DNA of 35,956 nucleotides from Acidimicrobiaceae bacterium (lineage in GTDB: Bacteria; Actinomycetota; Acidimicrobiia; Acidimicrobiales; Aldehydirespiratoraceae): the NCBI GenBank assembly GCA_009843915.1, contig VYCM01000072.1, positions 1-35,956 of the forward strand. The letters are read 5' to 3'. The translations under genes and the position numbers were made by a program. The notes beneath the pieces were generated by a model. That model was not told where the DNA came from. It did no database searches and saw only the letters and a program-made list of their open reading frames with translations. This document shows, one piece after another, positions 1 through 9,235 of the stretch. Position 1 is the stretch's first letter, and every line of letters begins with the position of its first letter.

Positions 1-30
1 CCGACGCCCGCACTCGCTATGCGTCCGTCT

Positions 31-50
31 CTTCCGTTTTCAAGAAGCAA
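31..50 (-). promoter_or_regulatory. boxA-like antitermination motif, possible rRNA leader
   Basis: Read leftward, this stretch contains CTTCTTGAAAACGG, which resembles the boxA element (TTCTTTGAAAACT-like) of bacterial rRNA leaders. It lies about 100 nt downstream of a good leftward promoter and reads out of the window. An rRNA operon just beyond position 1 is inference only, because no rRNA sequence is visible. Confidence 0.25.
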
Positions 51-154
51 TCTCCTGCCGACGACCGTTGCGATCCCGGCCAGAACCGGTCCGATGGCGC
101 CGAAGGCACTGCAACCCCGGCCGCGCTCACAGAGCCCCGCCGGGGTGGCCGGTC

Positions 155-183
155 ACCCTACCGCCCCGGAGCGACTACATCAA
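155..183 (-). promoter_or_regulatory. Leftward promoter downstream of tyrS
   Basis: On the minus strand TTGATG (183-178) and TAGGGT (160-155) are separated by exactly 17 nt. The first matches the -35 consensus TTGACA at 4 of 6 positions, and the second fits the actinobacterial -10 pattern TANNNT. The predicted start is near 148, so the transcript leaves the window at its left edge. No supported coding region lies in 1-196, so this is a leader for whatever follows. Confidence 0.45.
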
Positions 184-196
184 CCTGATTCGGGCC

Positions 197-1456
197 TCAA
201 TCCACCACCAACAAATGACGCTGCCGGCGGCCCCGCTGCACCAGCGCGTAGCGGCCGTCCACCAGGTCGACCTGCTCCTCCGGTGACGCCACCCGCCGGC
301 CGTTCACACGGATGCCGCCGCCGGTGATCGTGCGGCGGGCGTCGGACCGTGATGCGCACACCCCGGCCGCGACCAGGGCGTCGACCACCGGCTCGTCCCG
401 GCCGATGACCGAGCCGCCCACCACCGTCTCGGGCACGATGCCTCGCACTGCCTCCAGCCGATCACCGGACAGCGTCGACTCGGAGAACAGGACCTCGGCC
501 GCCAGACCAGCCTGATCGGTGGCGGCCGAGCCATGCACGAGGGTGCAGACCTCATTCGCGAGGGCGCGCTGGGCCCGGCGCTCGTGCGGGGCGGCAGCAT
601 GGGCCGACATGATCCCTTCCACCTCGGCCACCGGCAGCAGCGTGAGCTGCAGCAGCAGCCGCTCGGCGTCGCGGTCGTCGGTGTTCACGAAGTACTGGTG
701 CAGTTCGAAGGGCAGCGTGCGCCCGGCGTCGAGCCAAACCGTGCCGTCGGCGGTCTTGCCGAACTTCTGGCCGTCGGCCCTGGTCATCAGCGGCCAGGTC
801 AGACCGTGGACCGTGGCGCCGCTGCGACGCCGGACCAGGTCGATGCCGGCGGTGATGTTGCCCCACTGGTCCGAACCGCCCACCTGGAGGCGGCAGTCGT
901 AGTTCTCGAACTGCCACCAGTAGTCGAAAGCCTGCAGCAGCATGTAGCTGAACTCGGTGAACGAGATCCCCTGATCACTCGCCATGCGGCTGCGCACAGA
1001 GTCCTTGGCCACCATCTGGTTGACGGTCATGTGCTTGCCGACATCGCGCAGGAAGTCGAGCAGGCTCACGTCGCGGGTCCAGTCGTAGTTGTTCACGAGG
1101 CGGGCTGCGCTGTCGCCGGAGAAGTCGAACAGCGACTCGAGCTGGGCCCGGATGCCGGCGGTGTTGGCGTCGAGGGTGGCCGTGTCAAGCAGGGTGCGCT
1201 CGTCGGAGCGGCCGCTCGGGTCGCCGACCATCCCCGTGGCCCCGCCCACCAGCGCCAGCGGGCGGTGGCCGGCCTCCTGGAAGCGTCGCAGCACCAGCAC
1301 GGCCATCAGGTGGCCGACATGCAGGCTGTCGGCACTGGGATCCATGCCGCAGTAGAGCGTGACGGGGCCCGACTCGAGCAGTTCGGTCAACCCGGCCTCG
1401 TCGGTGTGGTCATGGACCAGCCCGCGGGCGCGCAGGTCGTCAAGCAGGTCAACCAT
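197..1456 (-). CDS. tyrS: Tyrosyl-tRNA synthetase
   Basis: This cytoplasmic class I aminoacyl-tRNA synthetase charges tRNA-Tyr with tyrosine using ATP. The 419-residue protein has the usual bacterial TyrRS length. The HIGH signature appears as HVGH (residues 46-49), the KMSKS loop as KFGKT (231-235), and the Tyr-binding region holds the LQVGGSDQWGNI block near 190-201. A C-terminal S4 RNA-binding domain covers about residues 350-415 and includes a GGGIRVNGR segment. The ATG start sits 8 nt after a TAGGCT -10 candidate and lacks a clear Shine-Dalgarno, which suggests a very short leader. It diverges from the penicillin-binding protein gene. The assignment is secure. Confidence 0.97.
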   Translation of the reverse strand: MVDLLDDLRARGLVHDHTDEAGLTELLESGPVTLYCGMDPSADSLHVGHLMAVLVLRRFQEAGHRPLALVGGATGMVGDPSGRSDERTLLDTATLDANTAGIRAQLESLFDFSGDSAARLVNNYDWTRDVSLLDFLRDVGKHMTVNQMVAKDSVRSRMASDQGISFTEFSYMLLQAFDYWWQFENYDCRLQVGGSDQWGNITAGIDLVRRRSGATVHGLTWPLMTRADGQKFGKTADGTVWLDAGRTLPFELHQYFVNTDDRDAERLLLQLTLLPVAEVEGIMSAHAAAPHERRAQRALANEVCTLVHGSAATDQAGLAAEVLFSESTLSGDRLEAVRGIVPETVVGGSVIGRDEPVVDALVAAGVCASRSDARRTITGGGIRVNGRRVASPEEQVDLVDGRYALVQRGRRQRHLLVVD

Positions 1457-1464
1457 CGCCGGTC

Positions 1465-1470
1465 AGCCTA
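1465..1470 (-). promoter_or_regulatory. -10 box of tyrS
   Basis: TAGGCT on the minus strand lies 8 nt before the tyrS ATG. It fits TANNNT and would place the transcription start at or within a few bases of the start codon. I see no convincing -35. It is one of a series of similar boxes in this window. Confidence 0.4.
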
Positions 1471-1559
1471 CCGACGCGGCCGGTCCCGCTGGAGCCGGAT
1501 CGCGGTGGCGAAGAAGCGTAAGCGTGGCTTGGCTTCCCCGGTGCAGCACACTGGAGGCC

Positions 1560-3980
1560 GTGAGTCGGCGCCCCGTGACGACCGCGGCCATCGCAGCCCT
1601 GCTCTCGGTGCTAGCGGCGGGCTGCTCGTATGAGCTGCGCGATGTGACCTTCGATGTGGAGGAGCTCACCACTGCGCAGTCGTCGCGGGTGTACGACCGC
1701 AACGGCGTGCTGATCACCGAGCTTCGGGGCGAGCAGCGCCGCACCGATGTGACCGACATAGCGCTCGTTCCCGAGGTGGTGCGCAACGCGGTCGTCGCCA
1801 TCGAGGACGAGCGCTTCTACGAGCACGACGGAGCCGACCTCAAGGCGATCCTGCGGGCGGCCCGCAGCAACGTGGCCGCGGGCGGGATCAGCCAGGGCGG
1901 CTCCACCATCACCCAGCAGTACGTCGGCAACGTGTTCCTCGACCGCTCCGAGACGACCTTGACCCGCAAGGTCGAGGAGTTCTTCATGGCCCGGCGCTTC
2001 GAGCAGTTCTTCACCAAGGACTTCATCCTGCTGCGCTACCTGAACTGGGTGTACTTCGGCAACGGCGCCTACGGCATCGAGGCCGCGGCCAGGCAGTACT
2101 TCGGCGCCCCCGCCTGCGAGCTGGCCACGACCGCAGCAGAGCGCGACAGCGAGGTTTGCCTGAAGGTGACCGAACTCACCCTGGAGCAGGCCGCGCTGCT
2201 GGCCGGGCTGATCCAGCGCCCCAGCGCCTTCGATCCCTACCGCAACCCTCAGGACGCCAGGCGCCGCCGCAACCTGGTGCTGGAGCGGATGCTGGTCAAC
2301 GGCTTCATCACCAACGACGAGTACGACCGGGCCTACAACGAGCCGATCGTGCTGATCGAGGACATCCCGATCCTCGAGGAGCGCTACCCGGCCGCCCACT
2401 TCGTGGAGGACGTCAAGCAGTGGTTCCTCGACAACGACGCCTTCGGACCGACCCGCGAGTACCGCACCCAGCTGCTGTTCGAGGGGGGCCTGGACATCCA
2501 CACGACGATCGACCTGGGCCTGCAGGTCAGGGCCGAGGCGACGGTGGAGGCGATACTGCCCGACAACGGCATCAATCCCGACGCGGCCGCGACGGTGCTG
2601 GGAGTGGGCGGCGCCGAGGACGGCCACGTAATGGCCATGGTCGGCGGCCGTGACTTCTTCGGCGACGACACTGACGCCAAGTTCAACCTGGCCAGCGGCA
2701 AGGGCCGGCAGGCCGGATCGGCCATGAAGCCCATCGCGCTGGCCGAGGCCCTCACCCGTGGCTTCACGGTGACCAAGAGCTACGACGCCCCCGACGAACT
2801 CGAGATCGACCGGCCCGATGTCTGCGGACCGCTCTGGACCATCAGGGGCGGGCTCGGATCGGAGCCCGAGACGCGTGTGGAGGCCAACCTGATCGCGGCC
2901 ACCCAACGCTCGATCAACACGGTCTTCGCCCAGCTGATGGTGGACATCCGGCCGGCCAACTTCGTGACCATGGCCGAGCGGCTCGGCCTGGAAGCCAGCC
3001 GCATCGCGCCGGTTTGCGCCGGAGTGCTGGGCACCGAGGACGTCAACACCGTCGAGCTGGCCACGATTTTCTCCACATTCGCCCGCTCGGGCCGGCGGGC
3101 CGAGCCGGTGCTGGTGACCAGCGTCATCGAGTCGGACGGCACCGCGCTGTACCGCCATGTCGGCGACGACCGGCCCGTGCTCGATTCCGCCATCGCCAAC
3201 CAGATCACCTGGGTGCTTCAGGGAGCCATCACCCACGGCACCGGACACCGGGCGGCCATCGACCGCCCGGCGGCGGGCAAGACGGGCACGGCCCAGAACT
3301 ACGCCGACGCCACCTTCGTGGGATACACGCCGCAGCGAGCTGCGGCGGTGTGGGTCGGCTTCCCCGACGCCCAGATCCCGATGGTTCCCCCCACCACCGA
3401 TATCAGGGTGTCGGGTGGCACGTACCCGGCCCAGATCTGGCGCGAGATCATGATCGCGGCCCATGAGGGAATCCCCGCCGTCAACCTGCCCGCTCCGCCG
3501 GTCAGCGCGCCCTCGCCCGCCACCGCGCCACCGCCGCTCGACTCGGTCGAGATCCCCGACCTTGTGGGCCGGGCCTGGGACCCGGCTCTGGTCGCAACTG
3601 AGTTGGGGGAACTGACCCTCGGAGTGGCCGCAGTCGAGGTCGAGACCGATGAGTACGAGGAGGGAACGATCATCGGGCAGGCCCCTGCGGCGCTGTCGCT
3701 GCAGCGGGGCGGGATCACCGTGACGGTGGAGGTCGCGGTGGCTCCTGACCTGCCGACGTTCATCGAGATGCCCAGCGTGGTAGGCCTGAGCGAGGCCGAG
3801 GCCAGAGGAGTCCTGGCCGCAGCGGGGTTGGGCGTGGCGGTGTACATCGAGCCGTTCTTCGACGAGGAGGCGGAACGGTTCGGCGGCGATCCCGGTGTCG
3901 TGTGGCAGCAGTCGCCGGCGGCCGGCACCACCGTTGAGACGGGTAGCTCCGCCGAGATCTGGGTGAACACCGAACGGTGA
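1560..3980 (+). CDS. Class A penicillin-binding protein with two PASTA domains
   Basis: This is a bifunctional peptidoglycan synthase that polymerises glycan strands and cross-links peptides outside the membrane. With the GTG at 1560 it has 806 residues. Residues 1-22 form a basic, hydrophobic signal ending in VLAAGC, a lipobox with Cys22, instead of the usual uncleaved transmembrane helix. The GT51 glycosyltransferase domain covers about 43-250, with catalytic Glu in AIEDERFYEHDG (E82). The transpeptidase domain has SAMK (S387, K390), SIN (451-453) and KTGT (K574). Two PASTA repeats (about 662-728 and 734-804) close the protein. The start is uncertain: GGAGG lies only 2 nt before GTG 1560, and GTG 1575 or 1524 are alternatives. 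The stop overlaps the next gene by 4 nt. Confidence 0.93.
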   Translation: MSRRPVTTAAIAALLSVLAAGCSYELRDVTFDVEELTTAQSSRVYDRNGVLITELRGEQRRTDVTDIALVPEVVRNAVVAIEDERFYEHDGADLKAILRAARSNVAAGGISQGGSTITQQYVGNVFLDRSETTLTRKVEEFFMARRFEQFFTKDFILLRYLNWVYFGNGAYGIEAAARQYFGAPACELATTAAERDSEVCLKVTELTLEQAALLAGLIQRPSAFDPYRNPQDARRRRNLVLERMLVNGFITNDEYDRAYNEPIVLIEDIPILEERYPAAHFVEDVKQWFLDNDAFGPTREYRTQLLFEGGLDIHTTIDLGLQVRAEATVEAILPDNGINPDAAATVLGVGGAEDGHVMAMVGGRDFFGDDTDAKFNLASGKGRQAGSAMKPIALAEALTRGFTVTKSYDAPDELEIDRPDVCGPLWTIRGGLGSEPETRVEANLIAATQRSINTVFAQLMVDIRPANFVTMAERLGLEASRIAPVCAGVLGTEDVNTVELATIFSTFARSGRRAEPVLVTSVIESDGTALYRHVGDDRPVLDSAIANQITWVLQGAITHGTGHRAAIDRPAAGKTGTAQNYADATFVGYTPQRAAAVWVGFPDAQIPMVPPTTDIRVSGGTYPAQIWREIMIAAHEGIPAVNLPAPPVSAPSPATAPPPLDSVEIPDLVGRAWDPALVATELGELTLGVAAVEVETDEYEEGTIIGQAPAALSLQRGGITVTVEVAVAPDLPTFIEMPSVVGLSEAEARGVLAAAGLGVAVYIEPFFDEEAERFGGDPGVVWQQSPAAGTTVETGSSAEIWVNTER

Positions 3981-4561
3981 CCACCGAAGAAGAGGTCGCA
4001 GCGCCGGACCCCAGAAGGTGGCGGCTAGTGGGCCGGTGGCTGGGCGGCCTGTTCGTGGTCGGCAGCTTCGTGTTCTGGGCGTGGGCCTTCTCGCCGTGGG
4101 CCCGCACCGAGAACCCGGCCCGCCTCGACGACCGCGAATTCGCGCAGTGGGCCGACCAGCGCTGTGCTGAGGCCCAGGCGGCCATCGCGGCGGTGCCCAC
4201 GGCACGCCAGGCAACCTCACGGGCTGAGCGGGCCGACCAGGTGGACCGGGCCACCGATGAGGTCGAGGCGCTCGTGGACGACCTGCGTATGCGAGCCGAG
4301 GCCTCGCTGGCGACGTCTACTGAGGGCGACGGCCCGCCGGATGCGGATCTGGTCCGCGACTGGCTCGCCGACTGGGACGTCTACATCACGGACCGCCGCA
4401 GCCACTCGGCCAAGCTGCGCACCGCCGACGACGACACCCCCGACCGGGAGCTGCGCTTCCTGCTGGTCGACATGACGGAGGGCAGCACCTACACCGAGCG
4501 GATGGACGGCTTCTCCCGCCTCAACAACATGGACAACTGCCAAGTCCCCGGCGACGTCTAG
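3977..4561 (+). CDS. Hypothetical single-pass membrane protein coupled to the PBP
   Basis: I do not recognise a family. The protein has 194 residues: an acidic cytoplasmic N-terminus (about 1-18), one hydrophobic helix (about 19-42), and an extracytoplasmic domain rich in charged residues, with a helical, coiled-coil-prone segment near 55-105. There are two cysteines in the outer part (about residues 63 and 189). The GTG start overlaps the PBP stop as GTGA, so translation is probably coupled and the product may act with that enzyme at the cell wall; this is inference. Its TAG stop shares the palindrome CTAG with the stop of the converging glycosylase gene. Confidence 0.8.
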   Translation: MTTEEEVAAPDPRRWRLVGRWLGGLFVVGSFVFWAWAFSPWARTENPARLDDREFAQWADQRCAEAQAAIAAVPTARQATSRAERADQVDRATDEVEALVDDLRMRAEASLATSTEGDGPPDADLVRDWLADWDVYITDRRSHSAKLRTADDDTPDRELRFLLVDMTEGSTYTERMDGFSRLNNMDNCQVPGDV

Positions 4562-5148
4562 AGCGGGCGGGAGAGGTCGGCTGCTCCGGCTACGCAGAAG
4601 CGCCAGGGAAGGTCCGTGCCGTTGCTGAGGCCGATCCTCGCGGTGACGGCGGGTTCGGACGGGGACGGCTGACCGTCGTCCACGATGGTCACGTTCCGGT
4701 CGGCGGTGACTAGGTCGGCGCCGTCGAGGTCGCCGTCTATTCCCAGCGCCTGGGTGAGCTTGGCTGGGCCGCTGCATAAATCGCGGTCTCGGCGGGCGAC
4801 TGGGCCCCGAGCTGCGTACATGGCGTCGAGGCCCTCCAGCGGTGTAAGCGCCCGCAGCAGCACCGCCGCGGCCACGCCGTTGGTCTCGGCCACCACGTTG
4901 GCGCACCAGTGCATGCCGTAGGTGAAGTACGCGTAGAGATGGCCCGGCGGTCCGAACATGGTGGCGTTGCGCTTGGTCATGCCGCGGAAGCCATGACTGC
5001 CGGGATCGTCGGCGCCCCGGTAGGCCTCGACTTCCATGATCCGGCCGGCACGGCCGTCCGGCGCGACCAGCACCTTGTTGAGCAGCTCGGGCGCGACCTC
5101 AAGCGCGTTACGGGCGTAGAAATCGCGAGGAAGGCGCTTGTGGCTCAC
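4558..5148 (-). CDS. mpg: DNA-3-methyladenine glycosylase (AAG/MPG family)
   Basis: This base-excision repair enzyme removes alkylated purines such as 3-methyladenine from DNA. The 196-residue protein has the family length and the typical blocks: an N-terminal FYAR...LLNKVLV, IMEVEAYRG with the catalytic-region Glu (about residues 38-46), DPGSHGFRGMTKRN, MFGPPGHLYAYFTYGMHWC (about 64-82) and the CSGPAKLTQALGI block (about 125-137). The GTG start overlaps the argH TGA stop by 4 nt (GTGA), so it is the last, translationally coupled cistron of the arginine operon. I see no functional link to arginine. Confidence 0.93.
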   Translation of the reverse strand: MSHKRLPRDFYARNALEVAPELLNKVLVAPDGRAGRIMEVEAYRGADDPGSHGFRGMTKRNATMFGPPGHLYAYFTYGMHWCANVVAETNGVAAAVLLRALTPLEGLDAMYAARGPVARRDRDLCSGPAKLTQALGIDGDLDGADLVTADRNVTIVDDGQPSPSEPAVTARIGLSNGTDLPWRFCVAGAADLSRPL

Positions 5149-6530
5149 CCCAAGCGGGCCGCGTCGGTCTCGATCCGTTCCCGGAATCTCTCCAGCTGCG
5201 CGGCCACCGCCTCGGGGCCGCCCGCGCCGCGCGTGTTGCGCCGCGTCGCCGATGCCCCCGGTTCGAGCAGGGCGGCGGCCTCCGGCCCCAGCCGGTCGTC
5301 TGCGGCGGCCAGCTCGGCCAGCGATCCCTCACCGGCCAGCGAGCGCCGCACCAGCTCGCCGACCGCGGCGTGGGCCTCGCGGAACGGCGTCCCCCGTCCC
5401 ACCAGCCACTCGGCCATGTCGGTGGCCGACGAGTAGGGCGACGCCGCCGCATCCGCCATGCGTCCGGTGTTGAAACGGGCCGTCGACAGGAGCCCGTCCA
5501 GGGCGGACAGCGTGAGCAGGGTCGTGTCGACCGCGTCGAACAGGGGCTCCTTGTCCTCCTGGAGATCCTTGGCGTAGGCCAGGGGCAGTCCCTTGAGGGT
5601 GGCCAGCAGACCGGTCAGATGCCCGATGAGGCGACCGGCCTTGGCCCGGGCCAGCTCGGCCACGTCGGGGTTCTTCTTCTGGGGCATCATCGACGAGCCG
5701 GTCGCGTAGGCATCGTCGAGTTCCACGAATCCGAACTCCGACGACGACCAGACCACCAGCTCCTCGCCGACCCGGCTCAGGTGCACCCCGAGGACGGCCA
5801 ATGCGTAGAGGGCGTCGACCACGAAATCGCGGTCGGCCACCGCGTCGAGGCTGTTCTCGAAGACGGACGCGAATCCCAGCTCGGCCGCGGTCCGCTCGGG
5901 GTCCAGCGGCAGCGACGATCCGGCCAGCGCGCCCGCCCCCAGCGGGGAGACGTCGGCCCGGCCACGGGCCTCGGCCAGCCGCTCGACGTCGCGGGCCAGC
6001 GCCCAGCCGTGGGCCAGCAGATGATGGGCCAGCAGCACCGGCTGAGCCTGTTGCAGGTGGGTGTAGCCGGGCAGCCGCGCCTCGCCAGCATCGGTGGCCC
6101 GGCTCAGGAGCGTCCGCTGCACGCCCAGCACTGCCCGGGCGACATCGTCCAGGGCGGAGCGGGTCCACAGCCTCAGGTCGGCGGCCACCTGGTCGTTGCG
6201 GCTGCGACCGGTGTGGAGCTTGGCCCCGGCCGGGGTGATCTCGGTGACCCGCCGCTCCACCGCGGTGTGGATGTCCTCGTCGCCGGGCGCGGCGACGAAG
6301 GCGCCCCCGGCCATCTCGGCCTCGACGGTGTCGAGCGCGGCACAGAGGGCGTCACGCTCTTCCCCGGTGATCAGCCCGACCGCGGCCAGCATCGTTGCAT
6401 GGGCGCGCGACCCCGCGATGTCCTCGCGGAACATGCGCCGGTCGAAGGGCAGGCTGTCGTTGAGGGCCCGGAGCGCGTCGGCGGGATCGCCACCGAACCG
6501 CCCGTGCCAGAGGGTCGCCGAGTCGTCCAT
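5145..6530 (-). CDS. argH: Argininosuccinate lyase
   Basis: It cleaves argininosuccinate to arginine and fumarate, the last step of arginine synthesis, as a cytoplasmic homotetramer. The protein has 461 residues, normal for the fumarase/aspartase superfamily. Visible signatures are TGRSRNDQ (107-114), the [11 protein letters not shown] block (154-164) and the flexible catalytic loop [12 protein letters not shown] (278-289) with its active serine. The frame is open further upstream, but that part is antisense or out-of-frame argG. The ATG at 6530, two bases after the argG stop, gives the standard N-terminus. The TGA stop overlaps mpg. Confidence 0.97.
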   Translation of the reverse strand: MDDSATLWHGRFGGDPADALRALNDSLPFDRRMFREDIAGSRAHATMLAAVGLITGEERDALCAALDTVEAEMAGGAFVAAPGDEDIHTAVERRVTEITPAGAKLHTGRSRNDQVAADLRLWTRSALDDVARAVLGVQRTLLSRATDAGEARLPGYTHLQQAQPVLLAHHLLAHGWALARDVERLAEARGRADVSPLGAGALAGSSLPLDPERTAAELGFASVFENSLDAVADRDFVVDALYALAVLGVHLSRVGEELVVWSSSEFGFVELDDAYATGSSMMPQKKNPDVAELARAKAGRLIGHLTGLLATLKGLPLAYAKDLQEDKEPLFDAVDTTLLTLSALDGLLSTARFNTGRMADAAASPYSSATDMAEWLVGRGTPFREAHAAVGELVRRSLAGEGSLAELAAADDRLGPEAAALLEPGASATRRNTRGAGGPEAVAAQLERFRERIETDAARLG

Positions 6531-6532
6531 TA

Positions 6533-7789
<1,257 letters not shown>

Positions 7790-7820
7790 CTCGATGCCTC
7801 TCCCAACTTCGTTCTCTTGG

Positions 7821-8300
7821 TCACTGATCCAGTCCGGCCAGATCCCGCAGGCGGTCGGCCAGCTCCGAGCCCTGCGTCCCGTCAGTGGCCACCACGATCA
7901 GCGAGTCGTCGCCCGCCACCGTTCCCAGCACCTCTTCAAGGCCGGCCCGGTCGAGGGCGGACGCCACCACGTGGGCCGAGCCGGGCGGCGTGCGAACCAC
8001 CGCGAGGTTGCCCGAGGCGCCGACGTCGGCCACCCAGTCGCCCATCACCCTCCTGAGATGCTCCTCCGGCGCGATGCGGTCGATGGGATGCTCCGGTATG
8101 GCGTACACGGTTCCTCCTCCCGGAACCCGGACCTTCACCGCACCGAGAACGTCGAGATCGCGCGACACCGTCGCCCGGGTCGCGGTCACGCCTGCGGACG
8201 CCAGCAGGTCGACCAACTGCTGCTGGCTGGCCACGGCATGCTCGCCGAGCAACCGGACGATGAGGTGCTGGCGGCTGGTCTTGCTCATGGCTGCGCTCAC
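7821..8300 (-). CDS. argR: Arginine repressor
   Basis: This arginine-dependent hexameric DNA-binding regulator represses arginine genes. It has a winged-helix N-terminal domain (about residues 5-75) with the SQQQLVDLL...TRATVSRDL recognition region. The C-terminal oligomerisation and arginine-binding domain carries the [14 protein letters not shown] block with the expected paired aspartates. I chose GTG 8300 because it overlaps the argF stop as GTGA, the commonest junction in this region; it gives 159 residues. ATG 8288 gives 155 and is also possible, and neither has a strong Shine-Dalgarno. Lying inside the operon it probably controls, it should be autoregulated through the box upstream of argC. 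Confidence 0.95.
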   Translation of the reverse strand: MSAAMSKTSRQHLIVRLLGEHAVASQQQLVDLLASAGVTATRATVSRDLDVLGAVKVRVPGGGTVYAIPEHPIDRIAPEEHLRRVMGDWVADVGASGNLAVVRTPPGSAHVVASALDRAGLEEVLGTVAGDDSLIVVATDGTQGSELADRLRDLAGLDQ

Positions 8301-9187
8301 ACTTGTTCCATCAGCCACAGCAGCAGGCCCCTGGCCGCGTGCATGCGGTTGGCCGCCTGCGGCCACACCAGACTGCTGGGACCGTCCATCACCGTGGAGG
8401 CCACCTCCTCGCCCCGGTGGGCCGGCAGGCAGTGCATGAACACGGCGCCCGCTGCGGCCCGTGCCATCAGCCGCCTGTCCACTCTGAATCCGGCGAAGTC
8501 CTTGCGGCGCTGCTCGGCCTCCTCCTCCTGGCCCATCGAGGTCCACACGTCGGTGTAGACCACGTCGGCGCCGCTCACCGCCTCGGCCGGCTTCTGTACC
8601 TGGACGGGCTCGCAGCCGCGGCGGCGCATCCGGCGCAGGTCCGTCTCGCTGAACTCGTAGCCAACGGGACTGGCGATACGCACTGCCATGCCCGACAGGC
8701 CGGCCGCGTAAGCCAGCGAGTGGGCCATGTTGTTGGCGTCGCCGATGTAGGCCAGGACACGGCCTTCGAGATGGCCGCGAGCAGCCCGGATCGTCAGCAG
8801 GTCGGCCACCGCCTGGGTGGGGTGGGCGGTGTCGCTGAGCAGGTTGACTACCGGCGCCGCGCTCACGGCCGCCATGCGCTTCACCGTGCGGTGGTCGAAC
8901 ACCCTCGCCCCGATCACCGCGCTGTAGCACGCCAGGGTGCGGGTCACGTCCTCCACGCTCTCGCGCTCGTCCAGACCGACCTCGGCGGGGCCGATGTAGG
9001 TGGGGTGTCCCCCCAACTGCACCACGGCCATCTCGGTGGCGCTGCGGGTGCGGGCCGAGGGCTTCTCGAACAGCAGCGACGCGCCCTTGCCCGCCAGAAC
9101 CGGCGGCGGGTCCGGGGTGGTCGCCAAGTTCAGGATCCGGGCGAGATCGCTCGGCTGCAAGTCGTCGATATCTAGGAAGTGGCGCAT
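8297..9187 (-). CDS. argF: Ornithine carbamoyltransferase
   Basis: It forms citrulline from ornithine and carbamoyl phosphate in the cytoplasm. The 296-residue protein has the carbamoyl phosphate motif SARTR (44-48), HPTQ (122-125), the ornithine loop DVWTSMG (213-219) and HCLPAHRG with Cys253. An excellent Shine-Dalgarno, AAGGAG, stands 5 nt before the ATG. A 48-base gap separates it from argD, the longest gap inside the arg operon, and that gap carries a Fur-family-like palindrome overlapping a GATAAT box. argF may therefore have its own regulated promoter. Its stop overlaps the argR start. Confidence 0.97.
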   Translation of the reverse strand: MRHFLDIDDLQPSDLARILNLATTPDPPPVLAGKGASLLFEKPSARTRSATEMAVVQLGGHPTYIGPAEVGLDERESVEDVTRTLACYSAVIGARVFDHRTVKRMAAVSAAPVVNLLSDTAHPTQAVADLLTIRAARGHLEGRVLAYIGDANNMAHSLAYAAGLSGMAVRIASPVGYEFSETDLRRMRRRGCEPVQVQKPAEAVSGADVVYTDVWTSMGQEEEAEQRRKDFAGFRVDRRLMARAAAGAVFMHCLPAHRGEEVASTVMDGPSSLVWPQAANRMHAARGLLLWLMEQV

Positions 9188-9205
9188 GTGAACTCCTTCA
9201 TCGAG

Positions 9206-9220
9206 TGAGAATCATTATCG
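9206..9220. promoter_or_regulatory. Fur/Zur-like 7-1-7 palindrome upstream of argF
   Basis: The plus strand reads TGAGAATCATTATCG. It fits the Fur-superfamily 7-1-7 pattern TGANAATNATTNTCA except at the last base. It lies 19-33 nt before the argF ATG in otherwise GC-rich DNA. The minus strand of the same site contains GATAAT, a 5-of-6 match to the -10 consensus, so a bound repressor could block an internal argF promoter. Which metal or redox regulator would bind is not visible. Confidence 0.4.
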
Positions 9221-9235
9221 CGAACGCGTGGCGCG

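Noticed and set aside
139..150. CCCC-GCC-GGGG hairpin downstream of tyrS as a terminator.
   Set aside because: The stem is only 4-5 bp and no T-tract follows. Such short G/C matches are common in this DNA, and it lies within the leader of the next transcript.
1457..1559. Promoter for the PBP gene in the tyrS-PBP gap.
   Set aside because: No rightward TANNNT at a useful distance from any candidate start and no paired -35; left uncalled.
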